Below, piece after piece: positions 1-9,036 of a stretch of DNA of 64,000 nt. The translations under genes and the position numbers were made by a program. The notes under the pieces were generated by a model. The model made no database searches. It worked only from the letters and a program-made list of their open reading frames with translations, and had not been told where the DNA came from. Each line of letters starts with the position of its first letter. Within the stretch, counting starts at the first letter, position 1. The stretch is from CBDHFQ01 sp965262565. Its GTDB lineage: Bacteria > Bacteroidota > Bacteroidia > J057. The stretch lies in the NCBI GenBank assembly GCA_965262565.1, contig CBDHFQ010000005.1, positions 1-64,000 on the forward strand, written 5' to 3'.

Positions 1-1
1 T

Positions 2-601
2 TGGACATCCAGTATGTATAAAAACGGTGCTTCTGCTATCAGGTGGTACAGAGAAAAACTAGATCAACGCAAGATCAAGCACCTCGTACTTTTCAATGAT
101 GGCAATAAAAAACATTATACAAGGAAAGAAGTAGGACGAACAGGAGGAATTTATTATATCTCTCCTGATGATATTGAAAAGGTATTACTTACTATGCTCA
201 AGGTTCGCCGCAATGGAATTGGAGGAGATTCTCCAGAAAATGATATAGAAGCCTTATTAATAGCAACCAAAAATCTTAAGGACTACAAAGACGTTATTCT
301 CATTGCCGATAGGAATAGCTCCGTTAGAGACATCAGGCTACTTACACGACTAAATCGGCCTATTAGGATCATCTTATTTAATCAAAGGAAAGATCCCTCC
401 TTTAATCCAGGATATAATCAGGAAGAAAATCATTGGATACATCCTCATTATTTCACCCTTGCTGGCATGACTGGCGGTTCTATCCATATGGAGAATAAAG
501 ATATTATTAACTTAGACCAAATTCCTGAAGGTGGAGAATATTATTGGAAGGGAATTACGTACCAAAAATTATCTAACGGTGCATTCAGACACATCAAATA
601 A
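2..601 (+). CDS. VWA-like domain protein, 5' partial
   Basis: The frame is open to the left edge, so the methionine at base 14 is probably internal. The first visible residues read WTSSMYKNGASAI. This fits the end of a DxSxS-type metal-ion-dependent adhesion site (preceding Asp lost at the window edge), as seen in Bacteroidota VWA-like proteins that start their domain with D-W-T-G-S-M. Later stretches alternate beta strands (HLVLFNDG, DVILIADRN, RIILFN) and helices in a Rossmann-like order. No membrane segment or signal is visible in this part. It may be the C-terminal domain of a longer secreted or cytoplasmic protein whose start lies upstream. The function is unknown; the VWA assignment is by motif only. 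Confidence 0.6.
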   Translation, partial: WTSSMYKNGASAIRWYREKLDQRKIKHLVLFNDGNKKHYTRKEVGRTGGIYYISPDDIEKVLLTMLKVRRNGIGGDSPENDIEALLIATKNLKDYKDVILIADRNSSVRDIRLLTRLNRPIRIILFNQRKDPSFNPGYNQEENHWIHPHYFTLAGMTGGSIHMENKDIINLDQIPEGGEYYWKGITYQKLSNGAFRHIK

Positions 602-921
602 TCTACTTTTTTTCTGACTACTTTTTAAGGCTTTCCTCTCTTTAATTGAGTTAACATCAAAGATTTTTGTATATTTATGAATTCCTATTAAGTAAAATAT
701 TACACGCCTGATTTTGCCCTCTTGTGAGGCCATGTAAAGTGTAGACATTCGCATGTACTATCAAATGATAAAGTATTAATCTACTTTTTCAATGGTATAT
801 ACGCTTGTTTTGTTATGGCTATCCCTTAAATAGTGATATTCCTGCTAAAATAAATCACCTTATACATATTTTTAAGCATGTATAATTCATTGGGCAACAT
901 ATATTTAAGAATTACTCGTTT
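602..921. other. gene-free stretch
   Basis: This 320-base AT-rich gap separates two genes on the same strand. A short reverse frame (569-754) overlaps the end of the upstream gene and has no recognisable features. I see no convincing terminator hairpin or promoter box. It presumably holds the promoter of the creatininase gene. Confidence 0.5.
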
Positions 922-1698
922 ATGAATTCATCTTTACCTAGACCTTACATTCTGGAAGAGACCAACTGGAAGGTAGTAAAAGAACAATCATATGAGCTGG
1001 CTATCCTGCCTTGGGGAGCTACTGAAGCACACAATTATCATTTACCCTATGGAACAGACACAATACAGGTAAATCATATTGCAAGGCTTGCTGCTCAGTT
1101 CGCATGGAATAAAGGGGCCAAAGTTATCGTTCTACCCTGTATTCCATTTGGCGTAAATACTGGACAACTAGATATAAGACTTTGTATGAACTTAAATCCA
1201 AGTTCCCAATTAGCCATTTTAAAAGATGTGGCGGATGTCTTGGTACGTCACCAGATCTATAAATTGATCATTTTGAATGGGCATGGAGGAAATGACTTTA
1301 AATCAATGATCCGAGAATTGAGCTTTTATTATCCTTCCCTCTTTACGTGTTCTATCAATTGGTATAAGGCTGTAGATGATAAGCGATATTTTGATGAACC
1401 GGGCGATCATGCCGGAGAACTGGAAACAAGTGTGATGATGCATGTTAAACCTGAATGGGTGGCTCCTTTAGATAAAGCAGGAAGTGGAGAAGCACTTTCT
1501 TATAAGTTAGATGCATTTAAAGAGGGCTGGGCTATTGCCCAACGTCCATGGTCGATTGTCTCGAAAGATACAGGAGTAGGAAATCCTCAGCACGCAACAG
1601 CTGAAAAGGGGAAACAATTTGCTGAAGCAGTTTCTGCAAAAGTGGGAAGTTTTATTAATGCCCTTGCTACCCACTCCATCAAAGAATTATTTCAATAG
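922..1698 (+). CDS. creatininase family amidohydrolase
   Basis: Metal-dependent amidohydrolase of the creatininase / FAPy-deformylase (ArfB-like) superfamily, 258 aa, which is full length for the family. The metal site is visible: E35, H37 and D46 in GATEAHNYHLPYGTD, then NGHGGN near residue 122 and GDHAGELETS near residue 155. The family hydrolyses cyclic or linear amides such as creatinine or formamidopyrimidines. The real substrate cannot be read from sequence. No signal peptide, so cytoplasmic. It lies about 95 bases upstream of the HPPD gene on the same strand, so a shared role in amino-acid or nitrogen catabolism is possible but not shown. Confidence 0.9.
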   Translation: MNSSLPRPYILEETNWKVVKEQSYELAILPWGATEAHNYHLPYGTDTIQVNHIARLAAQFAWNKGAKVIVLPCIPFGVNTGQLDIRLCMNLNPSSQLAILKDVADVLVRHQIYKLIILNGHGGNDFKSMIRELSFYYPSLFTCSINWYKAVDDKRYFDEPGDHAGELETSVMMHVKPEWVAPLDKAGSGEALSYKLDAFKEGWAIAQRPWSIVSKDTGVGNPQHATAEKGKQFAEAVSAKVGSFINALATHSIKELFQ

Positions 1699-1793
1699 TG
1701 GCAAATCGTTATGATGAAAGCTTTTTCTACCTATGATAGTTATTGGTGTTCAATTACTTTCTTTAACCTTTTATTCAATTTAATTCCGCTGTT

Positions 1794-2855
1794 ATGGATC
1801 AAAATATACCCATCTATGGAATAGATTATTTGGAATTATATGTCGGTAATGCAAGACAAGCGGTTTACTTCTTCCAATCTGCTTTAGGATTTAAACCATT
1901 TGCATATGCAGGTCCTCAAACCGGAATTAATGACAGAGTATCCTATGCATTAAAGCAAGGACACATACAACTTGTACTAACCTCTCCCATACATCCTACA
2001 AGCGAAATTGCCGCTCACATACATATGCATGGCGATGGTGTAAAAGTAATCGCACTTCAAACCGAAGATGCTCTTCAAGCTTTCCAAGCAGCTATTTCTA
2101 AAGGAGCAAGACACCACTTATGGCCCACAGAATTTGAAGATGAACATGGCAAGGTACAAATTTCAGGGATTCATGCATACGGAGATACAATACACCTGTT
2201 CGTCCAAAGGAATCACTACGAAGGATATTTCCTTCCCGGCTATAAAAATTTGGATTCTTCCTATCAAGCTGGATCTACCGGCCTAACGGAGATTGATCAT
2301 TTAATGGGCAATGTAGGTTGGTCAGAAAGAGATTACTGGTGTGAATTTTATGAAAATGTGTTGGGTTTCTATGCAAAATCTTCTTTTGATGATAGAGATT
2401 TATCAGGTAGATCCTCTACCTTAATGTGTAAAGATACAGGAAAGGGAAGAGATATTAGATTTCCTATCACCGAACCCAAGGATAGAAAGAATAAAAGTAG
2501 GGTGGAAGAATTTTTAACTTTCTACAAAGGACCAGGAGTACAGCATATCGCTTTGGGCACTTCAGATATAGTTCGTACAGTTAGGGATTTACTTAACAGA
2601 GGTATTCAATTTCAATATGTGGAATCGAGACCCCATCAAGAAATTCTGGAAAAGATGGGAACTGTCCACAGTCATGTAAAAGACCTAAATGAACTAGGTA
2701 TCATGGTAGATAGAGATGCAGAAAGCTATTTATTTCAAATTTTCACGAAGCCTATTATGGATCGACCTACAGTTTGTTTTGAAATCATTCAACGAGTCTC
2801 ACAACAGCAAGCACAATTTGGCCCTTATGCAGAGTTATTCCAAGGTATATATTAA
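1794..2855 (+). CDS. hppD: 4-hydroxyphenylpyruvate dioxygenase
   Basis: Fe(II) dioxygenase of tyrosine catabolism that converts 4-hydroxyphenylpyruvate to homogentisate. The 353 aa length is typical. There are two vicinal-oxygen-chelate halves: residues about 8-140 (YLELYVGNARQAVYFFQSAL) and about 165-340. The expected iron ligands are present as H169 (EIDHLMGNV), H251 (GVQHIAL) and E330 (CFEIIQR), with spacing close to that of characterised HPPDs. The C-terminal helix FGPYAELFQGIY corresponds to the gating tail that covers the active site. Cytoplasmic. No homogentisate dioxygenase gene is in this window, so the rest of the pathway must lie elsewhere. Confidence 0.95.
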   Translation: MDQNIPIYGIDYLELYVGNARQAVYFFQSALGFKPFAYAGPQTGINDRVSYALKQGHIQLVLTSPIHPTSEIAAHIHMHGDGVKVIALQTEDALQAFQAAISKGARHHLWPTEFEDEHGKVQISGIHAYGDTIHLFVQRNHYEGYFLPGYKNLDSSYQAGSTGLTEIDHLMGNVGWSERDYWCEFYENVLGFYAKSSFDDRDLSGRSSTLMCKDTGKGRDIRFPITEPKDRKNKSRVEEFLTFYKGPGVQHIALGTSDIVRTVRDLLNRGIQFQYVESRPHQEILEKMGTVHSHVKDLNELGIMVDRDAESYLFQIFTKPIMDRPTVCFEIIQRVSQQQAQFGPYAELFQGIY

Positions 2856-2938
2856 TAGTTAGTACTAATTTTCTAATGATTGATCATTATTTATTCCTAT
2901 ACAATTCATCATCTCATCTATATTATTTAGATTAAGTA

Positions 2939-3922
2939 ATGGTTCCCAGAATTGATCTTTTTGGTAATCCTCAAGCTTTTATTTTTATCATTTTGCCCCT
3001 CATTTATTATGTGTGGTTTACACGATATTATCATCCAAACCGGTTGAGATTACCCATTTCGGTTCCGCTAAAAGAGGTAGACTTACACAGAGATTACAGT
3101 ATATATTTTAGATTTATCCCTCATATATTCAAATGGCTGGCCTTCTTGTGTATGGTCTTTGCTCTGGCCCGTCCCCAGCAAGCGGGGAGTATCACTGAGA
3201 GAATAAAAAACGGAATGAATATTATTCTCATTTTGGATATTAGTGGCAGTATGGAAACACCTGATTTTCCCCCTAATCGGTTGGAAGCAGCTAAGACACA
3301 AGCTTCAGCATTCGTAAGAGGAAGAAAAGATGATCGAATGGGAATTGTACTTTTTGCAGAGGATGCATTGGCTTACGCCCCTTTAACGACTGATCATATG
3401 TTTCTGGAAAAGATGATCGATAACATTAGAATAGGGATGTTACCTAAAGAAGGTACAGCTATAGGTCAGGCCATAGCTTCAGGATTAAACAGACTTCAAG
3501 CTTCAGAAGATTCTCTTGGAATCATGATATTACTAACAGACGGAGCGAATAATAAGGGAAGAATAGATCCTATCGCTGCGGCAAGACTTTCCAAGTCTCT
3601 TAACATTCGAATTTATAGTATAGGTATTGGTACCAATTCAACAAGCACAGAATCCCAAAAAGCAGCTCCCACGGAATTAGATGAAGGAAATTTACGATCT
3701 ATTGCCAACATAACAAATGGAGCTTATTTCAGAGCTGATCAACCCGAAGGACTTTCCCAAATATTCAAACACATCTCTCAATTGGCAACTAAAGATTATA
3801 AAGAAACTGTATATAGGGAAATTACTGATCTCTATCCTATTTTTCTAGGGGCATCTTTAATCTGTATGCTTCTTTCTGCCTTAAGTATGCTTACTTTTAT
3901 TTACAATCCCCTGGAGCATTGA
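2939..3922 (+). CDS. BatA-like VWA-domain membrane protein
   Basis: 327 aa with a hydrophobic N-terminal segment (about residues 11-28), a second at about 60-78, a VWA domain at about 92-280 and a C-terminal membrane helix at about 300-322. The MIDAS is complete: D100, S102 and S104 in DISGSM, a Thr in APLTTD, and an Asp in LLTDGANN. This TM-VWA-TM layout is that of BatA/BatB proteins of the Bacteroides aerotolerance operon. Here it stands alone, without the MoxR ATPase, BatB, BatC, BatD or DUF58 partners usually found with it. It may therefore be an orphan paralogue. The following gene is convergent. Confidence 0.8.
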   Translation: MVPRIDLFGNPQAFIFIILPLIYYVWFTRYYHPNRLRLPISVPLKEVDLHRDYSIYFRFIPHIFKWLAFLCMVFALARPQQAGSITERIKNGMNIILILDISGSMETPDFPPNRLEAAKTQASAFVRGRKDDRMGIVLFAEDALAYAPLTTDHMFLEKMIDNIRIGMLPKEGTAIGQAIASGLNRLQASEDSLGIMILLTDGANNKGRIDPIAAARLSKSLNIRIYSIGIGTNSTSTESQKAAPTELDEGNLRSIANITNGAYFRADQPEGLSQIFKHISQLATKDYKETVYREITDLYPIFLGASLICMLLSALSMLTFIYNPLEH

Positions 3923-4009
3923 CCTAAATATATCTTCTTCCAACATGTATTTATTTAGAGATTCATACCTCGATCAAGGTATAAGAAAAGAAACTAACTT
4001 TGATCGCTC

Positions 4010-4759
4010 TCATTCTTTGTGGAATATTCTTGCGGTAGCCTGAGCTGTAGGCATAATCAACAAATCGTTAATATTTACATGAGCAGGTCTTGAGGCAGCA
4101 AAAAAGATTACCTCAGCAATATCTTCAGCAAGTAGTGGCTTATAACCTTCATATACTTTATCTGCCGCCTCCTTATTCCCTTTATATCTGACTACTGAAA
4201 ATTCTGTTTCTACAGCTCCGGGAGCAATATTGGTCACTTTTATGTTATGCGCTAATAGATCAATCCGCATAGCTCTGGAAAGAGCATCTACAGCGTGTTT
4301 AGTGGCGCAATAAACATTCCCTCCGGGATATGCCTCTTTTCCAGCGATAGAAGCCACATTAATCACATGCCCTGACTTTCGTTCAACCATTCCAGGGAGC
4401 ACCTCCCGGGAAATGTAGAGCAGCCCTTTTACATTGGTATCTATCATTCGCTCCCAATCGTCTAATATTCCTTTATGTATAGGCCCCGCTCCTACTGCCA
4501 ATCCTGCATTATTGACCAACACATCTATTTCTTTCCAATCAGAAGGTAAGGAAGATATAGCTGAGTGTACCTCTTCAGGATCTCTAATATCAAATGCTAA
4601 TACTTGTACATCGACCTTTAGATTGTTAGCTAATGCTTCCAATCTATCTTTTCTTCTTCCAGTAAGTATTAATCGATAATCTTCATTTTGAGCGAAAACT
4701 TCTGCTGTGGCCAATCCTATTCCAGCACTGGCCCCTGTTATAAGTACTATATTATTCAT
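4010..4759 (-). CDS. SDR family NADP-dependent oxidoreductase (YdfG-like)
   Basis: Classical short-chain dehydrogenase/reductase, 249 aa. The nucleotide-binding motif TGASAGIG is at residues 7-14, and GRRKDR further on suggests NADP(H) preference. The structural motif NNAG and the catalytic Ser and YCATK (Tyr/Lys) are present. The sequence between the substrate loop and the end resembles the YdfG / serine-3-dehydrogenase subgroup (3-hydroxy acid oxidation), though the substrate is inferred. Cytoplasmic. It lies downstream of the CutA and GNAT genes on the same strand with a 64-base gap. Confidence 0.9.
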   Translation of the reverse strand: MNNIVLITGASAGIGLATAEVFAQNEDYRLILTGRRKDRLEALANNLKVDVQVLAFDIRDPEEVHSAISSLPSDWKEIDVLVNNAGLAVGAGPIHKGILDDWERMIDTNVKGLLYISREVLPGMVERKSGHVINVASIAGKEAYPGGNVYCATKHAVDALSRAMRIDLLAHNIKVTNIAPGAVETEFSVVRYKGNKEAADKVYEGYKPLLAEDIAEVIFFAASRPAHVNINDLLIMPTAQATARIFHKE

Positions 4760-4823
4760 AAACCTTGTGGCGTCGTAGGGATCTTAGATAAAAGAATCGA
4801 ATATAAAATATTCCTGTTTATTT

Positions 4824-5357
4824 TCAATGATATCCAGGTATACCGGGCCATGATTCCCTGGATTCTTTATAGGTTCCACCAGCTTGGTAATTCTCTAACT
4901 GGGTCCGAGTAATTTTGCAGGTAATCCAATCATCTTCCAGTTTAGCATGTATTTTTTCATAAAATCGAATAGCTGGAGTATTCCAATTTAATACATGCCA
5001 TCGCATCTGTTGGGCTTTTTCTTTACATGCATATTCGACCAAGGCATCTAACAGTTTTTGTCCTACCCCTTTTTTGCGATAGGGTTCAGTTACCACTAAA
5101 TCGTCCAGATACATTATCTTACCTTTCCAGGTAGAATATCCGAAATAAAAAATAGCGGTTCCCACAACTACTCCTTCAGCGGTTAGAGCTACCAAACATT
5201 CGAACAAGGAATGATCCCCAAATCCATCCTGAGCAAATTGCTCAGGAGTGGTCATAATTTCATGTTCAGCTTTTTCAAAAACACCTAATTCTCTTACAAG
5301 TGCATGGATATCTTCTGCATCCTTTTTTTCAGCTTTTCGAATTGTTATCTTTTCCAT
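4824..5357 (-). CDS. GNAT family N-acetyltransferase (diamine/spermidine acetyltransferase-like)
   Basis: I chose the start at 5357 (MEKITIRKAEKKD, 177 aa). The longer frame begins inside the upstream CutA gene and adds a non-conserved stretch. The GNAT fold is clear: N-terminal RKAEKKDAEDI, the acetyl-CoA loop VTEPYRKKGVGQKLL (R/Q-x-x-G-x-G/A-type), and the C-terminal strand with WNTPAIRFYEK. The last pattern, with YLDDLVV, resembles eukaryotic-type diamine N-acetyltransferase (SSAT), so polyamines are a plausible substrate. The start lies 5 bases after the CutA stop, so the two are probably co-transcribed. The ~20-residue tail is rich in G, S and E and has no recognised role. Confidence 0.85.
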   Translation of the reverse strand: MEKITIRKAEKKDAEDIHALVRELGVFEKAEHEIMTTPEQFAQDGFGDHSLFECLVALTAEGVVVGTAIFYFGYSTWKGKIMYLDDLVVTEPYRKKGVGQKLLDALVEYACKEKAQQMRWHVLNWNTPAIRFYEKIHAKLEDDWITCKITRTQLENYQAGGTYKESRESWPGIPGYH

Positions 5358-5362
5358 GTTAC

Positions 5363-5695
5363 TTATGATTGTGATGGCTGCAAAATTAAGGATAGCTTGA
5401 GCCAATTTAAATATTCACCGTTTCCATGTTCAATGGGCAAAGAGATGATACAAGGAACGTCATAACTATGCATTTTTTTTACCTCCGCTATCAACGATTC
5501 CAATTTATCTTCTACTGTTTTGGCTATTAGTACTGTTTCTATATCCTCCACTACCTCTCCTTCCCACCAATAAGTTGAGAACATGGGAGTCCACACATTG
5601 GTACAGGCAGCTAAGCGCATTTCTACTAATTTCCTTCCAATACTTCGAGCTTCTTCCGCATCTTTACAAGTGATATATATCAATTTGAATTTCAT
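5363..5695 (-). CDS. cutA: divalent-cation tolerance protein CutA
   Basis: Small trimeric CutA1-type protein, 110 aa. It opens with the typical strand FKLIYITCKDAEEA and contains MRLAACTNVW, STYWWEGEVVEDIETVLIAKT and HSYDVPCIISLPIEHGNGEYLNWL, all hallmarks of the family. CutA proteins have a ferredoxin-like fold related to PII proteins. A role in copper tolerance was proposed in E. coli, but the molecular function remains unclear. It is the first gene of a probable cutA-GNAT-SDR transcription unit on the minus strand, divergent from pdxH. Confidence 0.93.
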   Translation of the reverse strand: MKFKLIYITCKDAEEARSIGRKLVEMRLAACTNVWTPMFSTYWWEGEVVEDIETVLIAKTVEDKLESLIAEVKKMHSYDVPCIISLPIEHGNGEYLNWLKLSLILQPSQS

Positions 5696-5765
5696 TAAAA
5701 CAAAATAAACAATATTTTTTTCTTTCGGTACTTGTAAATGATTCTTGTTCCAATAACTTTCTGAT

Positions 5766-6407
5766 ATGAATAGAGATGTAACTAATATGAGGCAGGATTA
5801 TAACTTATCATCCTTACATGAGCATGAAGTGGCTTCAGATCCTATCACCCAATTCCAATCGTGGTTTGAGGAAGCCATTACATCCAACCTACCTGAACCA
5901 AATGCCATGACTCTTGCCACAGTTTCTAATGGTAGACCTTCTGCAAGAATAGTTTTGCTTAAAGGATATGATCAACGAGGTTTTGTATTTTACACGAACT
6001 ATGAAAGCAGGAAGGGGCGAGAATTGATTGCGAATCCGCTTGCAGCACTAACATTTTTTTGGCCTGAACTTGAAAGACAAATCAGGATCGAAGGGAAAGC
6101 AGAAAAAATTTCGCCCGAAGAATCGGATCAATATTTTGAAAGCAGACCCAGGGGAAGTCGATTAGGCGCCTGGGCATCTCCTCAAAGCCAGGTAATATCA
6201 TCAAGAGAGGTATTAGAAGATCGTCTGCAAAACTTACAAAGTACATATGCAGAACATGCCTCTATTCCAAGACCAGAGTATTGGGGAGGATTTAGAATTA
6301 TCCCTGAGTATATTGAATTTTGGCAGGGAAGAAAAAGCCGACTACATGATCGATTGAGTTATTCGCTGGAATCAAAGGATTGGATAATTCGCCGTTTGGC
6401 CCCTTAA
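5766..6407 (+). CDS. pdxH: pyridoxamine 5'-phosphate oxidase
   Basis: FMN-dependent oxidase of vitamin B6 metabolism that oxidises pyridoxamine or pyridoxine 5'-phosphate to pyridoxal 5'-phosphate. The 213 aa length is typical. Visible signatures: PNAMTLATVSNGRPSARIVLLKG (FMN-binding strands), FYTNYESRKGREL, FFWPELERQIRIEG, and the C-terminal WGGFRI and EFWQGRKSRLHDR with WIIRRLAP, which contact PLP and FMN. An internal ATG seven codons in (5787) is an alternative start. The gene ends 5 bases from the convergent flippase gene. Confidence 0.95.
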   Translation: MNRDVTNMRQDYNLSSLHEHEVASDPITQFQSWFEEAITSNLPEPNAMTLATVSNGRPSARIVLLKGYDQRGFVFYTNYESRKGRELIANPLAALTFFWPELERQIRIEGKAEKISPEESDQYFESRPRGSRLGAWASPQSQVISSREVLEDRLQNLQSTYAEHASIPRPEYWGGFRIIPEYIEFWQGRKSRLHDRLSYSLESKDWIIRRLAP

Positions 6408-6412
6408 TGACC

Positions 6413-7720
6413 TTATGCTTTCAAGGGTTTAAATACATCTCCAATATGTAACAAATAACCTAATTGGAGGATTGCCAGGAGAAAGCTCAAAGTAGCATAA
6501 ATATAAATCACTCCATCAGGTGTTAAATATCTGCTGCCAACTAACAAACATAATAATCTAAGAGCAAAAATAACCACATTGATCAATAAAAAATCCTTCA
6601 GTTTTCTCTTAATATCTACCAGCCAGGAAAGAGGAACTACGATAAACGTTAAATAATAGGCTGGAGCCATCCACCTAACATAACTTCCTGCATGTTCCCA
6701 TTCAGGGCCTAATACGACTTTCATTAATATAGGTCCTAGTAATATTAAGGATATAGTTATAGGTAGGCCGATGAGAGCAAACTGTTTTACCTTACGGCTA
6801 ACAAAATTTCCAAATTCATTTGGGTGATCATTAAATATTCTATTTGCCTTTTCATAAAAAACTTGACCAATGGATAATCCTATCAGACCTATTTGAATAT
6901 TGAGAATTTGTTCCGCTTTACTATACCACCCCATGATCGTATCGATGTTTCCGATGGCTACAAATATCAATGGAAACATAAAAAGAGGAAGCTGTTTAGA
7001 AGCCTTATTCAACGCATTACCTACCAAAGAGAAAAATGGAAAATCCCTGTAATCCGACATAAGCTTCCAGGAAAAAGACACGAATAGCGGGATATTTTGA
7101 AGGCGCACTTTTTTTATGTAATTCCACATCAAATACAATGCAGAGCACCATTGACCTAGAATGTAAGCAACTAAAAGTCCGGTAAATACATCTTGCTTAA
7201 TGGACCAGATTAAGCTAACAGCTATTTGAACACTGGTTCTTAATAGTTTTCCTATACTCAGAACTTTGAATGACTTTAAGCGAGATAGCGCTATTTTAGC
7301 AGGTTGGAGTACCCCTTCTAATAATAGACTTACTATTAACCATCCTGAAAATTCTTTTAAGGGAGCAAAAGATGAAATTTGTAATAATTGTGTGTTAAAT
7401 ATGAGTAGCAACATAGATAACATGACCACACATATCATAGCGATATACATACTATTCATCGTCATTTTATGTGCGTCTTCCATCTTTTTAGGAAGCATAA
7501 TGGCTAAATCGTATCCTCCATTGATGAGTAAAGCTGCAGTTTCGACCATTGCGATAAAAGTAGCGGCCCACCCAAATGCTTCTGGATAATATAAACGAGT
7601 CAAAAGGGGTAATGCGATCAGATTAAGCAGTTGGGCGACACTAGCACCTGACATTAAGGTGAAGGTGTCTCTCCAAAATGACGAAGAGAGTAAATGCCTA
7701 AAACTACTTCTCATCCGCAA
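6413..7720 (-). CDS. polysaccharide flippase (Wzx-like, MOP superfamily)
   Basis: 435 aa integral membrane protein with about 12 hydrophobic helices. The N-terminus (FWRDTFTLMSGASVAQLLNL, then PLLTRLYYPEAFGWAATF) is the signature start of Wzx-type O-antigen/teichoic-acid flippases. They move undecaprenyl-linked oligosaccharides across the inner membrane. No glycosyltransferases neighbour it, which is unusual because wzx genes normally sit in polysaccharide clusters. The start overlaps the end of the NUDIX gene by 17 bases, so the two are translationally close. The glycan it carries is unknown. Confidence 0.88.
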   Translation of the reverse strand: MRMRSSFRHLLSSSFWRDTFTLMSGASVAQLLNLIALPLLTRLYYPEAFGWAATFIAMVETAALLINGGYDLAIMLPKKMEDAHKMTMNSMYIAMICVVMLSMLLLIFNTQLLQISSFAPLKEFSGWLIVSLLLEGVLQPAKIALSRLKSFKVLSIGKLLRTSVQIAVSLIWSIKQDVFTGLLVAYILGQWCSALYLMWNYIKKVRLQNIPLFVSFSWKLMSDYRDFPFFSLVGNALNKASKQLPLFMFPLIFVAIGNIDTIMGWYSKAEQILNIQIGLIGLSIGQVFYEKANRIFNDHPNEFGNFVSRKVKQFALIGLPITISLILLGPILMKVVLGPEWEHAGSYVRWMAPAYYLTFIVVPLSWLVDIKRKLKDFLLINVVIFALRLLCLLVGSRYLTPDGVIYIYATLSFLLAILQLGYLLHIGDVFKPLKA

Positions 7721-8177
7721 TCTGTTGTCTCATCAATTGGAAATGATTTTTCAATTTAGAGGCAAGTGCTTTATCTATAGGAAAAGTGAAGGTTTGCTCA
7801 TCTACTTGGGATAAGGGAATCCATCGAAATATTTGTTGGCCATCTTCCTCAGAGGCAAAATCCATAGGCTTATGCTTAAATTCAACTTTTATGGGATCAC
7901 ATTTTGTAATCCAAAAATATACGCATATGACCTCCTCATTTACATTAAAAGCCGAAATTTGCAGAAAAGGATTAACATAAAAAACATCTCCTATTTCAAT
8001 ATTCACATCTAGTTCCTCCCGCCACTCTCTTTTAAGACCATTTTCAAAGCCTTCGTGATATTTCAGTCCTCCTCCGGGGAGTTTAGTCATTTTTATTCCC
8101 AATCTTAACTCATCAGTTACTAACAATTTATTATCCTCAATGTATATACCGTATACGCGAATGTTGAACCGTTTCAT
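7704..8177 (-). CDS. NUDIX hydrolase
   Basis: 157 aa. The Nudix box G-x5-E-x7-R-E-x2-E-E-x is seen as GGGLKYHEGFENGLKREWRE followed by EL, around residues 35-57. It is preceded by a strand typical for the family (FNIRVYGIYIEDNKLLVTDE). Nudix enzymes hydrolyse nucleoside diphosphates linked to another group; the substrate here is not predictable. Its 3' end overlaps the flippase gene by 17 bases, suggesting one transcript. Given that partner, a nucleotide-sugar substrate is possible, but this is inference only. Confidence 0.9.
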   Translation of the reverse strand: MKRFNIRVYGIYIEDNKLLVTDELRLGIKMTKLPGGGLKYHEGFENGLKREWREELDVNIEIGDVFYVNPFLQISAFNVNEEVICVYFWITKCDPIKVEFKHKPMDFASEEDGQQIFRWIPLSQVDEQTFTFPIDKALASKLKNHFQLMRQQIADEK

Positions 8178-8268
8178 GAGATATACAATTGAACTGTTAA
8201 GATTTAGCTGGCTGTATTATTTTTTGAAATATATTTTAAGGTATTAATTTAATCCTAACGATCCCAAG

Positions 8269-9021
8269 ATGAAGAGATTTTTATCCTCCTACCCTAATTT
8301 TCGATATAATAATTATCAATGGAATGTGATTATCATTTTTGTATTCCTCCCATTATGCTGTCTATCCCAAGAGCAGGAATCATCGAAATCTGATAATCTA
8401 CCGGTAGATTATCCAAGAATTTTTCAGTTGGCATTTACCCGTGCTATTTCATTTGCCCCGGCAAGTGAAGAGGCTGAATTTGCTCCTATTAACAGTCTAA
8501 ATTCAGGGACCTACTCTCTGGGGATTTCTGTGTTATTCCCTCCCGTAAACTACTCATTAAAACTTAGGCTCCAACCTAATTTTTCCTGGACATCATTTAA
8601 TTATACACAGGAGGAAAGTAAAACTTTTCCCTCCTCCTTTTCTGATACAGTTTCATTTGACACGGAAAAACACTCATTTACATATATTGAACTTCCAGTA
8701 GGCATTGTTTATCTAATCACAAAAGATGAAGATGGAGACCCCATTTTTTATGTAGAAGCAGGAGGATTTGTAGGATATCAAATTGGAAATAAATTTAAAA
8801 CGAAGTTTACTAATTCTGATGAACAGGTCATAAAGAATAAAATCAATAATGTACGAAATGTAAAGGACTTTAGAGGAGGGATATATGGTAGAATAGGATA
8901 TAAATGGATTAGTTTATACTACTCAAACAGGCTCACAAACGTATTTGAGGAAGCATCTTTTGAAGGCAGCACCTTCCCAGATCTTCCTCAAATGGAAATT
9001 GGTATTTCAGTATTTCTTTAG
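8269..9021 (+). CDS. outer-membrane beta-barrel protein
   Basis: 250 aa with a hydrophobic N-terminal stretch (VIIIFVFLPLCCLS, about residues 22-35) fitting a signal peptide. Alternating amphipathic strands follow (TYSLGISVLFPPVNYSLKLR, FTYIELPVGIVYLI, FYVEAGGFVGYQIG, GIYGRIGYKWISLYYSNRL), and the last strand ends in an aromatic/hydrophobic pattern (MEIGISVFL). This is the usual architecture of the small porin-like or PorT-like barrels abundant in Bacteroidota. No ligand or partner is evident. It is flanked by divergent NUDIX and convergent DUF4407 genes, so it is probably monocistronic. Confidence 0.75.
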   Translation: MKRFLSSYPNFRYNNYQWNVIIIFVFLPLCCLSQEQESSKSDNLPVDYPRIFQLAFTRAISFAPASEEAEFAPINSLNSGTYSLGISVLFPPVNYSLKLRLQPNFSWTSFNYTQEESKTFPSSFSDTVSFDTEKHSFTYIELPVGIVYLITKDEDGDPIFYVEAGGFVGYQIGNKFKTKFTNSDEQVIKNKINNVRNVKDFRGGIYGRIGYKWISLYYSNRLTNVFEEASFEGSTFPDLPQMEIGISVFL

Positions 9022-9036
9022 CAATAGAAGAACATA

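Noticed and set aside
3965..3982. Imperfect 18-base palindrome between convergent genes
   Set aside because: Six paired bases around a six-base core without a T-run; too weak to call a terminator or operator.
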